The translations under genes were made by a program, and so were the position numbers. From a bacterium (lineage in GTDB: Bacteria > CAIWAD01), in the NCBI GenBank assembly GCA_030429345.1, contig JAUIFJ010000001.1, positions 282,457 through 346,456 on the forward strand: a stretch of 64,000 nucleotides of DNA, given 5' to 3'. The stretch's first letter is position 1, and every line of letters begins with the position of its first letter. The notes under the pieces are model-generated. The model did no database searches. It was not told where the DNA came from and saw nothing but the letters and a program-made list of their open reading frames with translations. Below are positions 33,701 through 41,196 of the stretch, in pieces.

Positions 33701-34793
33701 GGGAAAGCTTTCCCACTGGCGGAGCTTCGCCGTGCTCTGCCGAACCAACCAGGAGCAGGACAACATACTGCGACAGCTGCGTGGGGATGATCGGTTACGC
33801 AATCTGAAACAGATGGGCAGGGTGCAACTCTACAGTGACCACCTGCTGCAACACGCCGCGCAGAGCAGAGAGTTTCGCGCGATGAAGGAGGCCATACGAC
33901 CCCTGCCCGCGCGTTTCAGTGTCGAGGAACTGAACACGGCCCTGCGCACCGTGCTGTCGAAGGGGCGGGGGATTCTTTCCGGCTACTTGCTGCAGCAGGG
34001 CCGCCACCTGCTGCTGGACCTGGCGCGGAGCTTTCGTGACGAGGTCGAACAAGAGGACCTGCTGAACGAGTTCGAGGATCATGCCCGCGAGAAGGAAGCC
34101 CTGGTGGAAACCCTGGGGCGGATCCGGCAGGCTCAACACGCGGACTCGGTGACGATCACCGTCGGCACGATCCACCGCAGCAAGGGCCTGGAGTACGATG
34201 TGGTGCTGCTGCCTTCCTCGGAGTTGAACCTGCCCGGCGACGAGGAGGAGCTGGAGGAGGAGCGCCGCCTGCGCTATGTGGCGATCACTCGTGCGCGTAC
34301 ACATGTGCTGCAGATCATCGGCGATCGGGAAACCGCGCTGCAGGAGGGGCGGGGCTGGCATGGCAAGTTTAGCCCCCGTCCGCCGGCCATCCGCGACGGG
34401 CAGGATCTGTTCTTTCAATCCTGCCTGCTGGAGCCGGATTGGCGGGCCAGCGGAATGAATTCGCTGCGAGAACACCAGGATTGTTTGCATCACACCTTGC
34501 CGGACAAGGCACCCCTGCAGCGGAAGGGGAGGCACTTCGTCTACATGGACAGGGAGCGCAAACGGGAGGTCATCGTCTGTCGCTGCTCGAAAGCCTACAT
34601 GGAGCGCATTGACTCCTGGCGGAAAGGCCGGGAACAGGAGGCGATCCGGCAGGACTATCGTGTCTCGGCCGTGCTCTGGCAGGAAGTGGATGAAGTCTTT
34701 GTCGAGCAGCGCAGCCAGTACGCTGCGATTCCTGCGGACGTGCGCGAGGTCGGCGGGTTCTGGTGGGTGGTGGTGGAAGGAGGGGAGGAGTAG
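30678..34793 (+). CDS. RecQ second lobe fused to UvrD-type helicase, C-terminal part
   Basis: This 1371-residue product begins in the linker between RecQ lobes. Residues about 55-210 form lobe 2 (TALAFARTQRNT, ILVCTKAFGMGMDIPN, EIGRAGRD). After a winged-helix/spacer region (about 220-680) comes a complete UvrD/Rep-type superfamily 1 helicase, with Walker A AGPGSGKTR (about 707), MIDEIQDLTG, GDPDQSIYGYE, GTIHRSKGLEYD and YVAITRAR. ATG 30678 lies inside the previous gene, with a 23-base overlap; a second ATG is at 30687. Together with the preceding frame it describes an exonuclease-RecQ-UvrD protein of roughly 2280 residues. It is presumably a DNA-processing enzyme in repair or defence. Both frames are intact over long distances. 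Confidence 0.85.
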   Translation: MAAMGLLEPGEALSPERENLRIVPVREDRLEDGYAKAGAEHAISRQELKDLVGEEFASAKPRILFRLYHLALQIRSRLDPSQSTALAFARTQRNTSWYAGILGRLLHSLGDTEMQVGHFHAGLSAEERESIYSRFKDPADPLKILVCTKAFGMGMDIPNIHLLAHLDCPAALEDYLQEIGRAGRDPRLLRNLGLNAANPIPCLFYFSQREFEEARNFLRKGRLAFPQLSDYMQLLRAYRGQFARPGGGEQGQRKFVYNLNYIESVKGKDWGDVRQSMAFHWLERLNRIELGYYVLPVIGILELQPAPPTEDTPLARLHAFLLEQKAALRSSTRESAQLHVRTSDLLRICGSMDALYECLKEGRRLGLFRVSQRVHMELQRNQGAQALRSEAETRLEEGKLPWLLELRFQFVLQRLRGMSVSQEFQVTRGELQEQLQRFAEEESEAVTADWMTDASATRLQERQASWLQQTTRLFVSRQGPLFRLFRAFEGCRIRTGFDPVYGIGYSFELQHPGVVQQVSRLRDLCVELLRDLLHPGKEPLELVDWLNKLECKQEELETAVGFLHRCDLLEQSSLFAGAIEIKFLSDRRIEGEKEPDRTVAADFEENARLKECRLSALELLAWLKSDGERRELVEAYFKAGNAEEIVILLDRLVAQGNWSDEEDPQVKKILSVLKEQGLEDHHGRLNKEQRAIVEAGPDCCGVVRAGPGSGKTRVIMERAVWLVEKHNVDPSQILLLAYNRAVRIELQRRLKAYYKELGLQGYIEKLRVNTIHGFARRICGDRVTYCSPEEVAELLRYIDQKYPRWIDDWQSMNLLHSRDTLDPKFATTVRQGDGSAPQRGWKLPLELWIPLATKLLSETPQRNTRTVLMIDEIQDLTGPMIRLLAALLKNPAVRLVAVGDPDQSIYGYERKRHGNPLAPEPMLEQLEQRLAKQGGELPERLLRQNYRSLGAILHEAQKMRPNPYRLQATRTQAELLPVGIKPVQSVSQKAGTVCDHLFRLLDEKAKRKGKLSHWRSFAVLCRTNQEQDNILRQLRGDDRLRNLKQMGRVQLYSDHLLQHAAQSREFRAMKEAIRPLPARFSVEELNTALRTVLSKGRGILSGYLLQQGRHLLLDLARSFRDEVEQEDLLNEFEDHAREKEALVETLGRIRQAQHADSVTITVGTIHRSKGLEYDVVLLPSSELNLPGDEEELEEERRLRYVAITRARTHVLQIIGDRETALQEGRGWHGKFSPRPPAIRDGQDLFFQSCLLEPDWRASGMNSLREHQDCLHHTLPDKAPLQRKGRHFVYMDRERKREVIVCRCSKAYMERIDSWRKGREQEAIRQDYRVSAVLWQEVDEVFVEQRSQYAAIPADVREVGGFWWVVVEGGEE

Positions 34794-34911
34794 TCGGGAT
34801 GACTAGAACAGAGGAGCACACTCGTACAACTCTTTCTCAAGCTGGACCAAGTGATTCCTGGACTTTGTGGGCACGGGGTTGGAACATACTGACCGACGGT
34901 CGCCTTCCCGG

Positions 34912-34942
34912 TTACGCATGTTGCGTTACGCAAGGAGCGTAA
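34912..34942 (+). promoter_or_regulatory. tandem TTACGC/GCGTAA palindromes upstream of YciI remnant 4
   Basis: This has the same double palindrome and the same spacing as at 23900-23930, including the 5-base ATGTT spacer and the following CTGCGGGAGA leader. It shows that the duplicated unit included its control region. Confidence 0.55.
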
Positions 34943-34961
34943 ATCTGCGGGAGATTGAACC

Positions 34962-35145
34962 ATGCCCGACTGGCTCAATCTCACCCCACCCGTCCGCGAT
35001 GACATGCTCTCCGCCGGCCCGACCGAGGAAGAACAGGTCCTGTGGGTGATGCGGGAGGACCCCGCTGTGAAAGGGGCGCGTGTTCCAAGCAGAGCTCTTT
35101 CCCTTCGGGATCGCCTTGCCACAGGAGGAGAAGGACACAGTATGA
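34962..35145 (+). pseudogene. YciI-like pseudogene (copy 4)
   Basis: The first 26 residues (MPDWLNLTPPVRDDMLSAGP, then TEEEQV) match copies 1 and 2. About 48 codons are then missing, and the frame resumes at VMREDPAVKG. A shift near 35076 moves the C-terminal GRVFQAELFPFGIALP into the +1 frame, where it ends at TGA 35143-35145. The remaining frame runs on, in frame, into the GH18 gene, which creates a false N-terminal extension of that protein. It is an internally deleted, frameshifted copy. Confidence 0.8.
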
Positions 35146-36509
35146 CACGGCAATACGCCATTGCCCTGGCCGGCATCCTGCTTGTCCTGCGCATCGGCAT
35201 CGGCCAGGAGCTGGGTGACCGGCTGCTGGTCGGCTACTGGCACAACTGGGGTTTCAGTCCCAACAGCTTGCAGTTAAGCGTACTTCCCGAAGCCTACGAT
35301 GTGATCAACATCTCCTTCGCCGTACCCACGGAGGCCTTCGGGGCGGAAATGGCCTTCGACCCGGACCCCGGCATCTACCCGGATCCGCAGGACTTCATCG
35401 ACGACTTCGCCGCCCTGCAGGCGGCCGGCAAGAAGGTGCTGCTTTCCATCGGCGGGGCCAATGCGGCGATCCATGTGGAAACGGAGCAGGACGCCGCCCT
35501 CTTCGCCCAGTCGATGGCGGGCCTGGTGATGCAGTACGGCTTCGACGGCGTGGACATCGACCTGGAAGGCGGCTCGCTGACCCTGGATGCCGGGGACAAT
35601 GACTACCGCAATCCGACGACGGCTCGCATTGTATACTTCATTGCCGGCATCGAAGCCCTGCTGCGGGCATTCCCGGAGGGGCTGATCCTGAGCATGGCCC
35701 CGGAAACCGCCTATGTGCAGGGGGCCTACAGCTTCTATGGGGGCATCTGGGGCGCCTACCTGCCCGTGATCCATGCCCTGCGGGAAGAGCTGAGCTACAT
35801 TCACGTGCAGCGCTACAACACGGGCTCCATGTTCGGCCGCGACGGGGTCGTCTACGAGCCGGCCACGGCCGATTTCCATGTGGCCATGGCGGACATGCTG
35901 CTTGCCGGCTTCGCCCTGCCCAACGGGGATGTCTTCGATCCTCTGTCACACGACCAGGTGCTGATCGGCCTGCCGGCCTCGACCCAGGCCGCCGGGACGG
36001 GGTATACGACACCGGCCATTGTGCACGACGCGCTGGATCACCTGCTGACGGGTGTGCCGGCACCGGGGTCATCGTACTCCCTGGCGCAGCCGGAAGGGTA
36101 CCCCTCCTTCCGCGGGCTGATGACCTGGTCCGTGAACTGGGATGTGGACAACGCGCTGGAGTTTTCCGGGAGCCACCGGGCCTACCTCGATGAGCTGGGG
36201 GAGCCAGCGGGAGTCATGCTGCGGATCCGGATCGTGGGACAATCGGTCCGGCTCGAGTGGGAGGATCCGGAGGAGCGGCTGTGGCAGGTGTACCGAAGCG
36301 ACGAGCCCTGGGGGATGGCGGACGCGGCCGAGTGGATCGGCAGCTCAGTGGAGGGGTGGTTTGTGGATGAGGGGGTGGATCTGGGAAGGCCGGGGTTCTA
36401 TTGGATTGAGTTGGGGGAGGAATGGCGGCGCCGGGGTTTCAGACGGTCTGTCCGAAAAGGATCAGGCCTTGTTGGGGCAGTGCTTCGGGCGCCTGAAGGC
36501 TATGTATAA
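35142..36509 (+). CDS. GH18-family glycoside hydrolase (chitinase-like)
   Basis: This 455-residue protein has a signal peptide (MTRQYAIALAGILLVLRIGIG) and a GH18 TIM barrel (about 25-350). Visible marks are LLVGYWHNW on strand 1, KKVLLSIGGAN, the catalytic DGVDIDLE (Glu is the acid/base), and LMTWSVNWD near the end. This family hydrolyses chitin or bacterial GlcNAc polymers. ATG 35142 was chosen because it follows ACAGGAGGAG and starts the signal peptide; the upstream in-frame extension is a YciI pseudogene. After WIELGEEWRRR (about residue 430) the frame runs into the next YciI remnant, so the last about 20 residues are probably not native. It is an odd neighbour for a defence island. Confidence 0.85.
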   Translation: MTRQYAIALAGILLVLRIGIGQELGDRLLVGYWHNWGFSPNSLQLSVLPEAYDVINISFAVPTEAFGAEMAFDPDPGIYPDPQDFIDDFAALQAAGKKVLLSIGGANAAIHVETEQDAALFAQSMAGLVMQYGFDGVDIDLEGGSLTLDAGDNDYRNPTTARIVYFIAGIEALLRAFPEGLILSMAPETAYVQGAYSFYGGIWGAYLPVIHALREELSYIHVQRYNTGSMFGRDGVVYEPATADFHVAMADMLLAGFALPNGDVFDPLSHDQVLIGLPASTQAAGTGYTTPAIVHDALDHLLTGVPAPGSSYSLAQPEGYPSFRGLMTWSVNWDVDNALEFSGSHRAYLDELGEPAGVMLRIRIVGQSVRLEWEDPEERLWQVYRSDEPWGMADAAEWIGSSVEGWFVDEGVDLGRPGFYWIELGEEWRRRGFRRSVRKGSGLVGAVLRAPEGYV

Positions 36510-36679
36510 AGGGCGTGGTATGGCTGGCGGGGCGGGCGCTGATGGTGGATTTGGCCTCTTTCGGGATTGTGCTGTTTCGGGCGGAGTCGGAAGAGGAGGC
36601 GCGAGGTTGATGCGGGTGGGTCCGGCGGTGAAGGGGAGGGTTTTTTGGGGGGGTGTTTGAGTTTCGGGTGATGATTTCT
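36446..36679 (+). pseudogene. YciI-like pseudogene (copy 5)
   Basis: Translating in three frames recovers the family. SEKDQALLGQCFGRLKAM and then VVWLAGRALMVDLASFGIVL, FRAESEEEAR correspond to residues about 20-72 of copy 1. LMR.GPAVKGRVF and FEFRVMIS finish the C terminus. At least two frameshifts and several substitutions make it non-functional. Its start overlaps the altered 3' end of the GH18 gene. Confidence 0.8.
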
Positions 36680-36860
36680 ATCAGCCACTCGATCTGAATC
36701 CCGAACCCCAATTTGTAGTGCTATACTTGCATCCAATCTAAACTGGCAATCAAGAACAAGTACCGACCCCAGTTGCATGCTTCCACCATATGAAGCCCCT
36801 GTCAACATGCAGTTCGCGGCTTAGTTCGATTCTGGTTGCTCATTCTGCACGGATACAATC

Positions 36861-39002
36861 ATGACTAGTGGAATCAACCTTAGAGGATTACTTCCAGATT
36901 TCGGTGCTATTGAAGGGATTCCGAACTCTGCTGAAGAGTTAAGCGCATACTTCATAGCCTTCCTGATCGCTGTCGCTATTGGATTCCTTTTCTGGTCCAT
37001 TCACATTTTTCGTCTTAGTAGTCGCCGGATTAAAGGGCTGATGAATGTTGTACAGGACGAGACTCCAGCCTCGGTCCTTTCCAGTAGACAAAACCTACTT
37101 GACCAGGCAGATAAGACTGGTGGCGTTGCCGGGCACTTGTGGAAAGAGTTCGATGAAACACTAGTCGAATCTACCCTCAATGGAAAACCATGCCTGCAAA
37201 ATGTGTATAGCGCGGCAGATTTCTTTAACGACGCAACTCTAGCCAGTGAAATCACCGATAGCAGAATGCTAGCAGCTGTACCAGGATTCCTGACAGCAAT
37301 AGGTGTAATCGGTACTTTTGCGGGTTTGCAACTTGGTTTATCAGAACTAAATATAGGTGGTGCCGTACCTGTAAATGAAATGAAGGAAGGTCTCGCAAAG
37401 GTGATCGGTGGAGCGAGTACGGCATTCATTACTTCTGTTTGGGGTGTCACACTTAGCGTTGTTTTCAACTTTATTGAGAAAGCTCTAGAACAGAGAATTC
37501 GAAGGAATGTCAAAGCACTACAACATCACATTGACAGAGTTTTCCCTCGTTTCAGTGCAGAGCAGTATTACCAGCAGATAGCAGAGGATGGATCACAATC
37601 AAGGCAAACTCTTCAGGGGTTGGCGGAGAAGATCGGTCAGAAAATGCAGGAGTCGATCACCCAGGTCACAAGCGGTATTCAGGACAGTCTTGAAGAAAGC
37701 CTGAACAAGATCATGGCTCCTGCCATAAACAGACTAGTGAATGAGACCTCTGATGGCAGCCAAAAAGCCCTCGAGCATTTGATAAGCAGGTTCCTCGAGA
37801 AGTTTGGAGCGGAAGGAAAACAACAGAAGGAAGCACTCGCGCAAACAACAAGCGGTTTGGAGGCATCCATTTCTTCTTTCAAGGATAGCCTGGCGACTCA
37901 CGTAAGGCAATTGAAAGAAAGTCAGACCGCAAGCAATGACAGAGATAACAGGCTTAGTAAGACAATCGAAGAATACGTAACACAACTCTCCGCAAGCGGA
38001 AAACAGCAAATCGAGGGTATTGTTGCTGTCGTCAGTGAGCAAGCCAAAAAACTCCATGATGCAAATGTTGAGCACTCCAGGAGTCAAGCTGAAGCCAATT
38101 CAGAATTGATGAAGCGATTCGAGTATCTGAATGGGAGGATGGCCGAAAAGGTCAATCTGATTCTAGGTGAGGTTCAGCGAAATCAAGAAGCACATTCACA
38201 GAAACAGCAGGACCGGGAAGACCGGCTTGCAGTCGAGAACAAGAAGCTCCTTGAGTACCTTCAAACGATGACAGAAGAGGACCTGAAGAAACGAACAGCA
38301 GCAAATGAAGAAGCCTTAAGAATGCAGGCCCAGCACCAAGATGAGCTTCAACTGAAGTTTGAGCAGAAACTTGCCATCCTGGATGTGCGGTTTAAGAACT
38401 TCGTGAATGAGTCTACTCATGTGATCGACAAGTGGTCCCAACTTCAAAATGCTTTTGACCAGTCAGTCGACGCAATGAATTCTGTAGGGACAAATCTCAA
38501 CTCTAGTGCCAAAGAGTTGAAGAAGTCTGCCACTTCGATTGAGGCCTTTGGCTCTGGAATCCGAGAGTCATTGGCCGGTTTTGAAAAGTCTGTTGGAGAA
38601 GCCAGAAACGGAATACAGCAGCTAATAATCGAGAATGACAGTGCAGGAAAAGTAATCAAGAGTGTTCAGGAAGGAATTTCAAATACAGTGACAGAGTTGG
38701 GTACTGTTGTTTCCAGGCTGCAAGATACGATTGATAGAGCGAGTAGAACGTTCAGCGATATGGAGAACCATCAGCAGGTATACCTTAAAGGACTACAGGA
38801 GAATGTTGAATCGTTGGCAAGGCAAATGACGAAACTCCTGAAGGAATATTCAGAACAGGCAAACCAACAGACTAGAATTCACCTGGGGGAGTGGGCTAAA
38901 CACACGACTCTCTACTCAGAGAAAATGAATAATGCGGCGCAGGTTCTGTCTAATGTGGTAGATGAGATAGAGACCAAGATGAACTCGTCTCAGAGGCGAT
39001 AA
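36861..39002 (+). CDS. zorA: Zorya anti-phage system protein ZorA (MotA-like channel subunit)
   Basis: This 713-residue protein has three transmembrane segments (about 29-50, 137-160, 182-206). The MotA/TolQ/ExbB-like signature lies between the second and third (AAVPGFLTAIGVIGTFAGLQLGL, then GGASTAFITSVWG). A helical/coiled-coil tail of about 500 residues follows. In Zorya, ZorA forms with ZorB a proton-driven inner-membrane motor, and its long tail reaches into the cytoplasm to transmit the phage signal. The size and tail fit ZorA. The gene is clearly AT-richer than the flanking chromosome, which suggests transfer. There is no good Shine-Dalgarno sequence before ATG 36861; the start was chosen from the N-terminal helix. 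It is followed by zorB after 14 bases. Confidence 0.9.
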   Translation: MTSGINLRGLLPDFGAIEGIPNSAEELSAYFIAFLIAVAIGFLFWSIHIFRLSSRRIKGLMNVVQDETPASVLSSRQNLLDQADKTGGVAGHLWKEFDETLVESTLNGKPCLQNVYSAADFFNDATLASEITDSRMLAAVPGFLTAIGVIGTFAGLQLGLSELNIGGAVPVNEMKEGLAKVIGGASTAFITSVWGVTLSVVFNFIEKALEQRIRRNVKALQHHIDRVFPRFSAEQYYQQIAEDGSQSRQTLQGLAEKIGQKMQESITQVTSGIQDSLEESLNKIMAPAINRLVNETSDGSQKALEHLISRFLEKFGAEGKQQKEALAQTTSGLEASISSFKDSLATHVRQLKESQTASNDRDNRLSKTIEEYVTQLSASGKQQIEGIVAVVSEQAKKLHDANVEHSRSQAEANSELMKRFEYLNGRMAEKVNLILGEVQRNQEAHSQKQQDREDRLAVENKKLLEYLQTMTEEDLKKRTAANEEALRMQAQHQDELQLKFEQKLAILDVRFKNFVNESTHVIDKWSQLQNAFDQSVDAMNSVGTNLNSSAKELKKSATSIEAFGSGIRESLAGFEKSVGEARNGIQQLIIENDSAGKVIKSVQEGISNTVTELGTVVSRLQDTIDRASRTFSDMENHQQVYLKGLQENVESLARQMTKLLKEYSEQANQQTRIHLGEWAKHTTLYSEKMNNAAQVLSNVVDEIETKMNSSQRR

Positions 39003-39016
39003 GAAGCTGCAGATTT

Positions 39017-39748
39017 ATGGCAAAGCGAAATCAACGAGATGATTCAAATCCCTATTGGATATCATTCTCTGACTTGATGTCTGGGCTTCTTGTTGTGTTC
39101 ATTCTTGCAGCAGTAGCATTGATTATTGAGGTTACGGAAAGTGCACAGAAGATTGAATCAGATATACTAGCTGCAGAACGGGCGAGGCATGATATTCTAT
39201 TTGAGATTCGGGATAGACTGATTAAGCACAATATTGAAGTTCTAGTTGCTGATAATGAAACAGTACTGCGAATACCGGAAGAAACGCTTTCATTTGACTC
39301 TGATAGCTTCACTCTTCCTGCTTCAGAGTCGGCACAGTTGTCGATTCGGTTGATTGGGCAAGTACTATATGAAGCTATCACCAGTCCATTTGATTCTAGA
39401 AGTGAGGATAAGCGACTACGCTTTGAGTTGCTAGATACAGTGTTTATTGAAGGTCATACGGATAGTCAACCATCAACAAGAGTTAAAGGTAACTGGGGTT
39501 TGTCGACCTACCGTGCAATATCCCTTTGGGAGTTTTGGGAGGATTCGTTGATGGTCGATCCACCGTTCTCTGAACTGAAGAACTCATCTGATAGACGGTT
39601 GTTTTCTGTTAGCGGCTATGCTGCCACACGTAGGGCCAATGAAGAGGAAATCACTCCGGATGACCGGCGTGAAAATCGCAGGATAGACATTCGAATTACA
39701 GTGAAGCGCCCCAGGAGCAAAGAAATGGAGAAGTATCTATCCAGATAA
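39017..39748 (+). CDS. zorB: Zorya protein ZorB (MotB-like stator subunit)
   Basis: This 243-residue protein has one N-terminal membrane helix (about 19-39). Asp19 in FSDLMSGL is the expected proton-carrying residue of MotB-type stators. The OmpA-like peptidoglycan-binding domain (about 80-236) has IEGHTDSQPS, NWGLSTYRA and the basic DDRRENRRIDIRI helix typical of the fold. It anchors the ZorA5-ZorB2-type motor to the cell wall. It lies 14 bases after zorA. Its stop TAA (39746-39748) overlaps the region where zorC begins. Confidence 0.9.
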   Translation: MAKRNQRDDSNPYWISFSDLMSGLLVVFILAAVALIIEVTESAQKIESDILAAERARHDILFEIRDRLIKHNIEVLVADNETVLRIPEETLSFDSDSFTLPASESAQLSIRLIGQVLYEAITSPFDSRSEDKRLRFELLDTVFIEGHTDSQPSTRVKGNWGLSTYRAISLWEFWEDSLMVDPPFSELKNSSDRRLFSVSGYAATRRANEEEITPDDRRENRRIDIRITVKRPRSKEMEKYLSR

Positions 39749-39813
39749 AACTTGGTATTGACAATCTAGACTTTGCTCTGCCCCCAGATATTCTTGATGA
39801 GTATGTCATCCGT

Positions 39814-41196
39814 ATGCGTGCAATAAATGAGCAATTGAGTTCATTAGCCGATAGTGCCGGAACGGAGAGTACTGCATTCAAAGAAGCACTAAGGGAAGTT
39901 GCAGCAGCACTCAGGAACAGGCAGAGCCTCGTCCGCACTCTCGATTCCTCATTGAAAATCAGAGCACTTGCGGTCTCTTTTGGAGGCGTCTTGGCCGACC
40001 GTATCGTGCTTTCTAGTGAACTTCTGTCAAGAATAACCAGGCTTCAACCGAGACCAAGCTCATTAATAACGATCACTGTATTTCAAGAATACTTAAAGCA
40101 GTTCGATGGCCTCAAGTATCCACGCGCTGTGGAGAAATGGCTTGTTCGGGCAATGAACCAAAGATCCATCTTGCCAGCCTGGAGGAGCAACCTGTTGTCG
40201 GCAGATGGCCCCAAGTGGTTGGCCAAGAAAGCATGGCAAGACAAGGTAGACTTCGATGAAGTAGTCCGTGAACTGAAACTAGATCAGTATGTCGGAGGCA
40301 GATTTCTTACGGTTGCTCGCAGCATCTATTATCTGGAGGAACTACGGCGAATAGATCCTGCGAAGCCTCATCCTATTCTGGATGAAGTGCAGAAGAGCGA
40401 AGTATACAATTGCCCTTATGGAAAGGATCAGCTTCTTGGTCATGAGATCCTTCGACTCGTAATCAGCCGATCTCCACAGCATGGTGTACACCCGGACTGG
40501 CAGAATGTGGTGTTGGCCATCGCAGGAGACCCGCGAGTATCGAACCTGAATCGAATGTACCAGAAATGGTGGTCGCAGCTTGCCCCCGACTTGAAACAGA
40601 AAGTACAGGGATGGCTTTCGAAACTGGACTTGGACCTGTTTCTCAAGGCGATGAAGGAGTACACGGATCAATCAGGTGATCGGGAACTTCAGCGAATGTT
40701 CCCCTCCCGGAAGGTCTTCATGGAGGGCCTGCTAAAAAGCAACCTTGTGACGGGAACACGACTCTACCTGGCGCCTAAGGCAGAGGCCTTTCTGAAGCGG
40801 AACTATAAACCCGAGCACCTTCCAAGTTATTCCATTGTAAAGGGCGTTAGTAAGTCGATCATTCACTTGCAGCTTGGGAGTGTGCATATGATAGAGGGTT
40901 CCCATAGCTGTAAGCTGTGGGTCTATCGACGACTACACAGCTCGGCTGTCGTGTTCGACTATGCTCTGGATGAGGTTCGATATGAGATGCTCACTCAAGG
41001 CCTGTTCGAAAGTATGCGTCGAAAGGGAATCGATGACGTGTATGCATTCACCCACCGACCTGAATCTTTCAAGTGGCAAAGGGAGTGCATGTACGCTCTA
41101 AGAGAATTTGGAATCAAGCTGAATCCCAAGGAAGTTCTAACGCCGATGGACTATACACGCTATAAAAGATTGTATGGGGTCTGGGATGAAGTTTAA
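39814..41196 (+). CDS. zorC: Zorya protein ZorC (EH-signature type)
   Basis: From ATG 39814 this is a 460-residue protein, placed third in a zorABCD order and matching ZorC in size. The sequence is alpha-helical, with a C-terminal part rich in Tyr, His and basic residues (YALREFGIKLNPKEVLTPMDY). ZorC is a DNA-associated partner acting with ZorD in type I systems. The reading frame is open and coding-like for at least 23 further codons upstream (IKLGIDNLDFALPPDILDEY) without an ATG, GTG or TTG. ATA at 39745-39747 overlaps the zorB stop and would give the usual overlap if it were ATG. The assignment rests mainly on context. Confidence 0.8.
   Translation: MRAINEQLSSLADSAGTESTAFKEALREVAAALRNRQSLVRTLDSSLKIRALAVSFGGVLADRIVLSSELLSRITRLQPRPSSLITITVFQEYLKQFDGLKYPRAVEKWLVRAMNQRSILPAWRSNLLSADGPKWLAKKAWQDKVDFDEVVRELKLDQYVGGRFLTVARSIYYLEELRRIDPAKPHPILDEVQKSEVYNCPYGKDQLLGHEILRLVISRSPQHGVHPDWQNVVLAIAGDPRVSNLNRMYQKWWSQLAPDLKQKVQGWLSKLDLDLFLKAMKEYTDQSGDRELQRMFPSRKVFMEGLLKSNLVTGTRLYLAPKAEAFLKRNYKPEHLPSYSIVKGVSKSIIHLQLGSVHMIEGSHSCKLWVYRRLHSSAVVFDYALDEVRYEMLTQGLFESMRRKGIDDVYAFTHRPESFKWQRECMYALREFGIKLNPKEVLTPMDYTRYKRLYGVWDEV

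Noticed and set aside
34962-35141. In-frame N-terminal extension of the GH18 enzyme
   Set aside because: It is a YciI pseudogene; the signal peptide and AGGAGGAG place the start at 35142.
22335-36679. Integron or prophage
   Set aside because: No integrase, attC-type sites, phage structural genes or tRNA target was found; only the YciI copies repeat.
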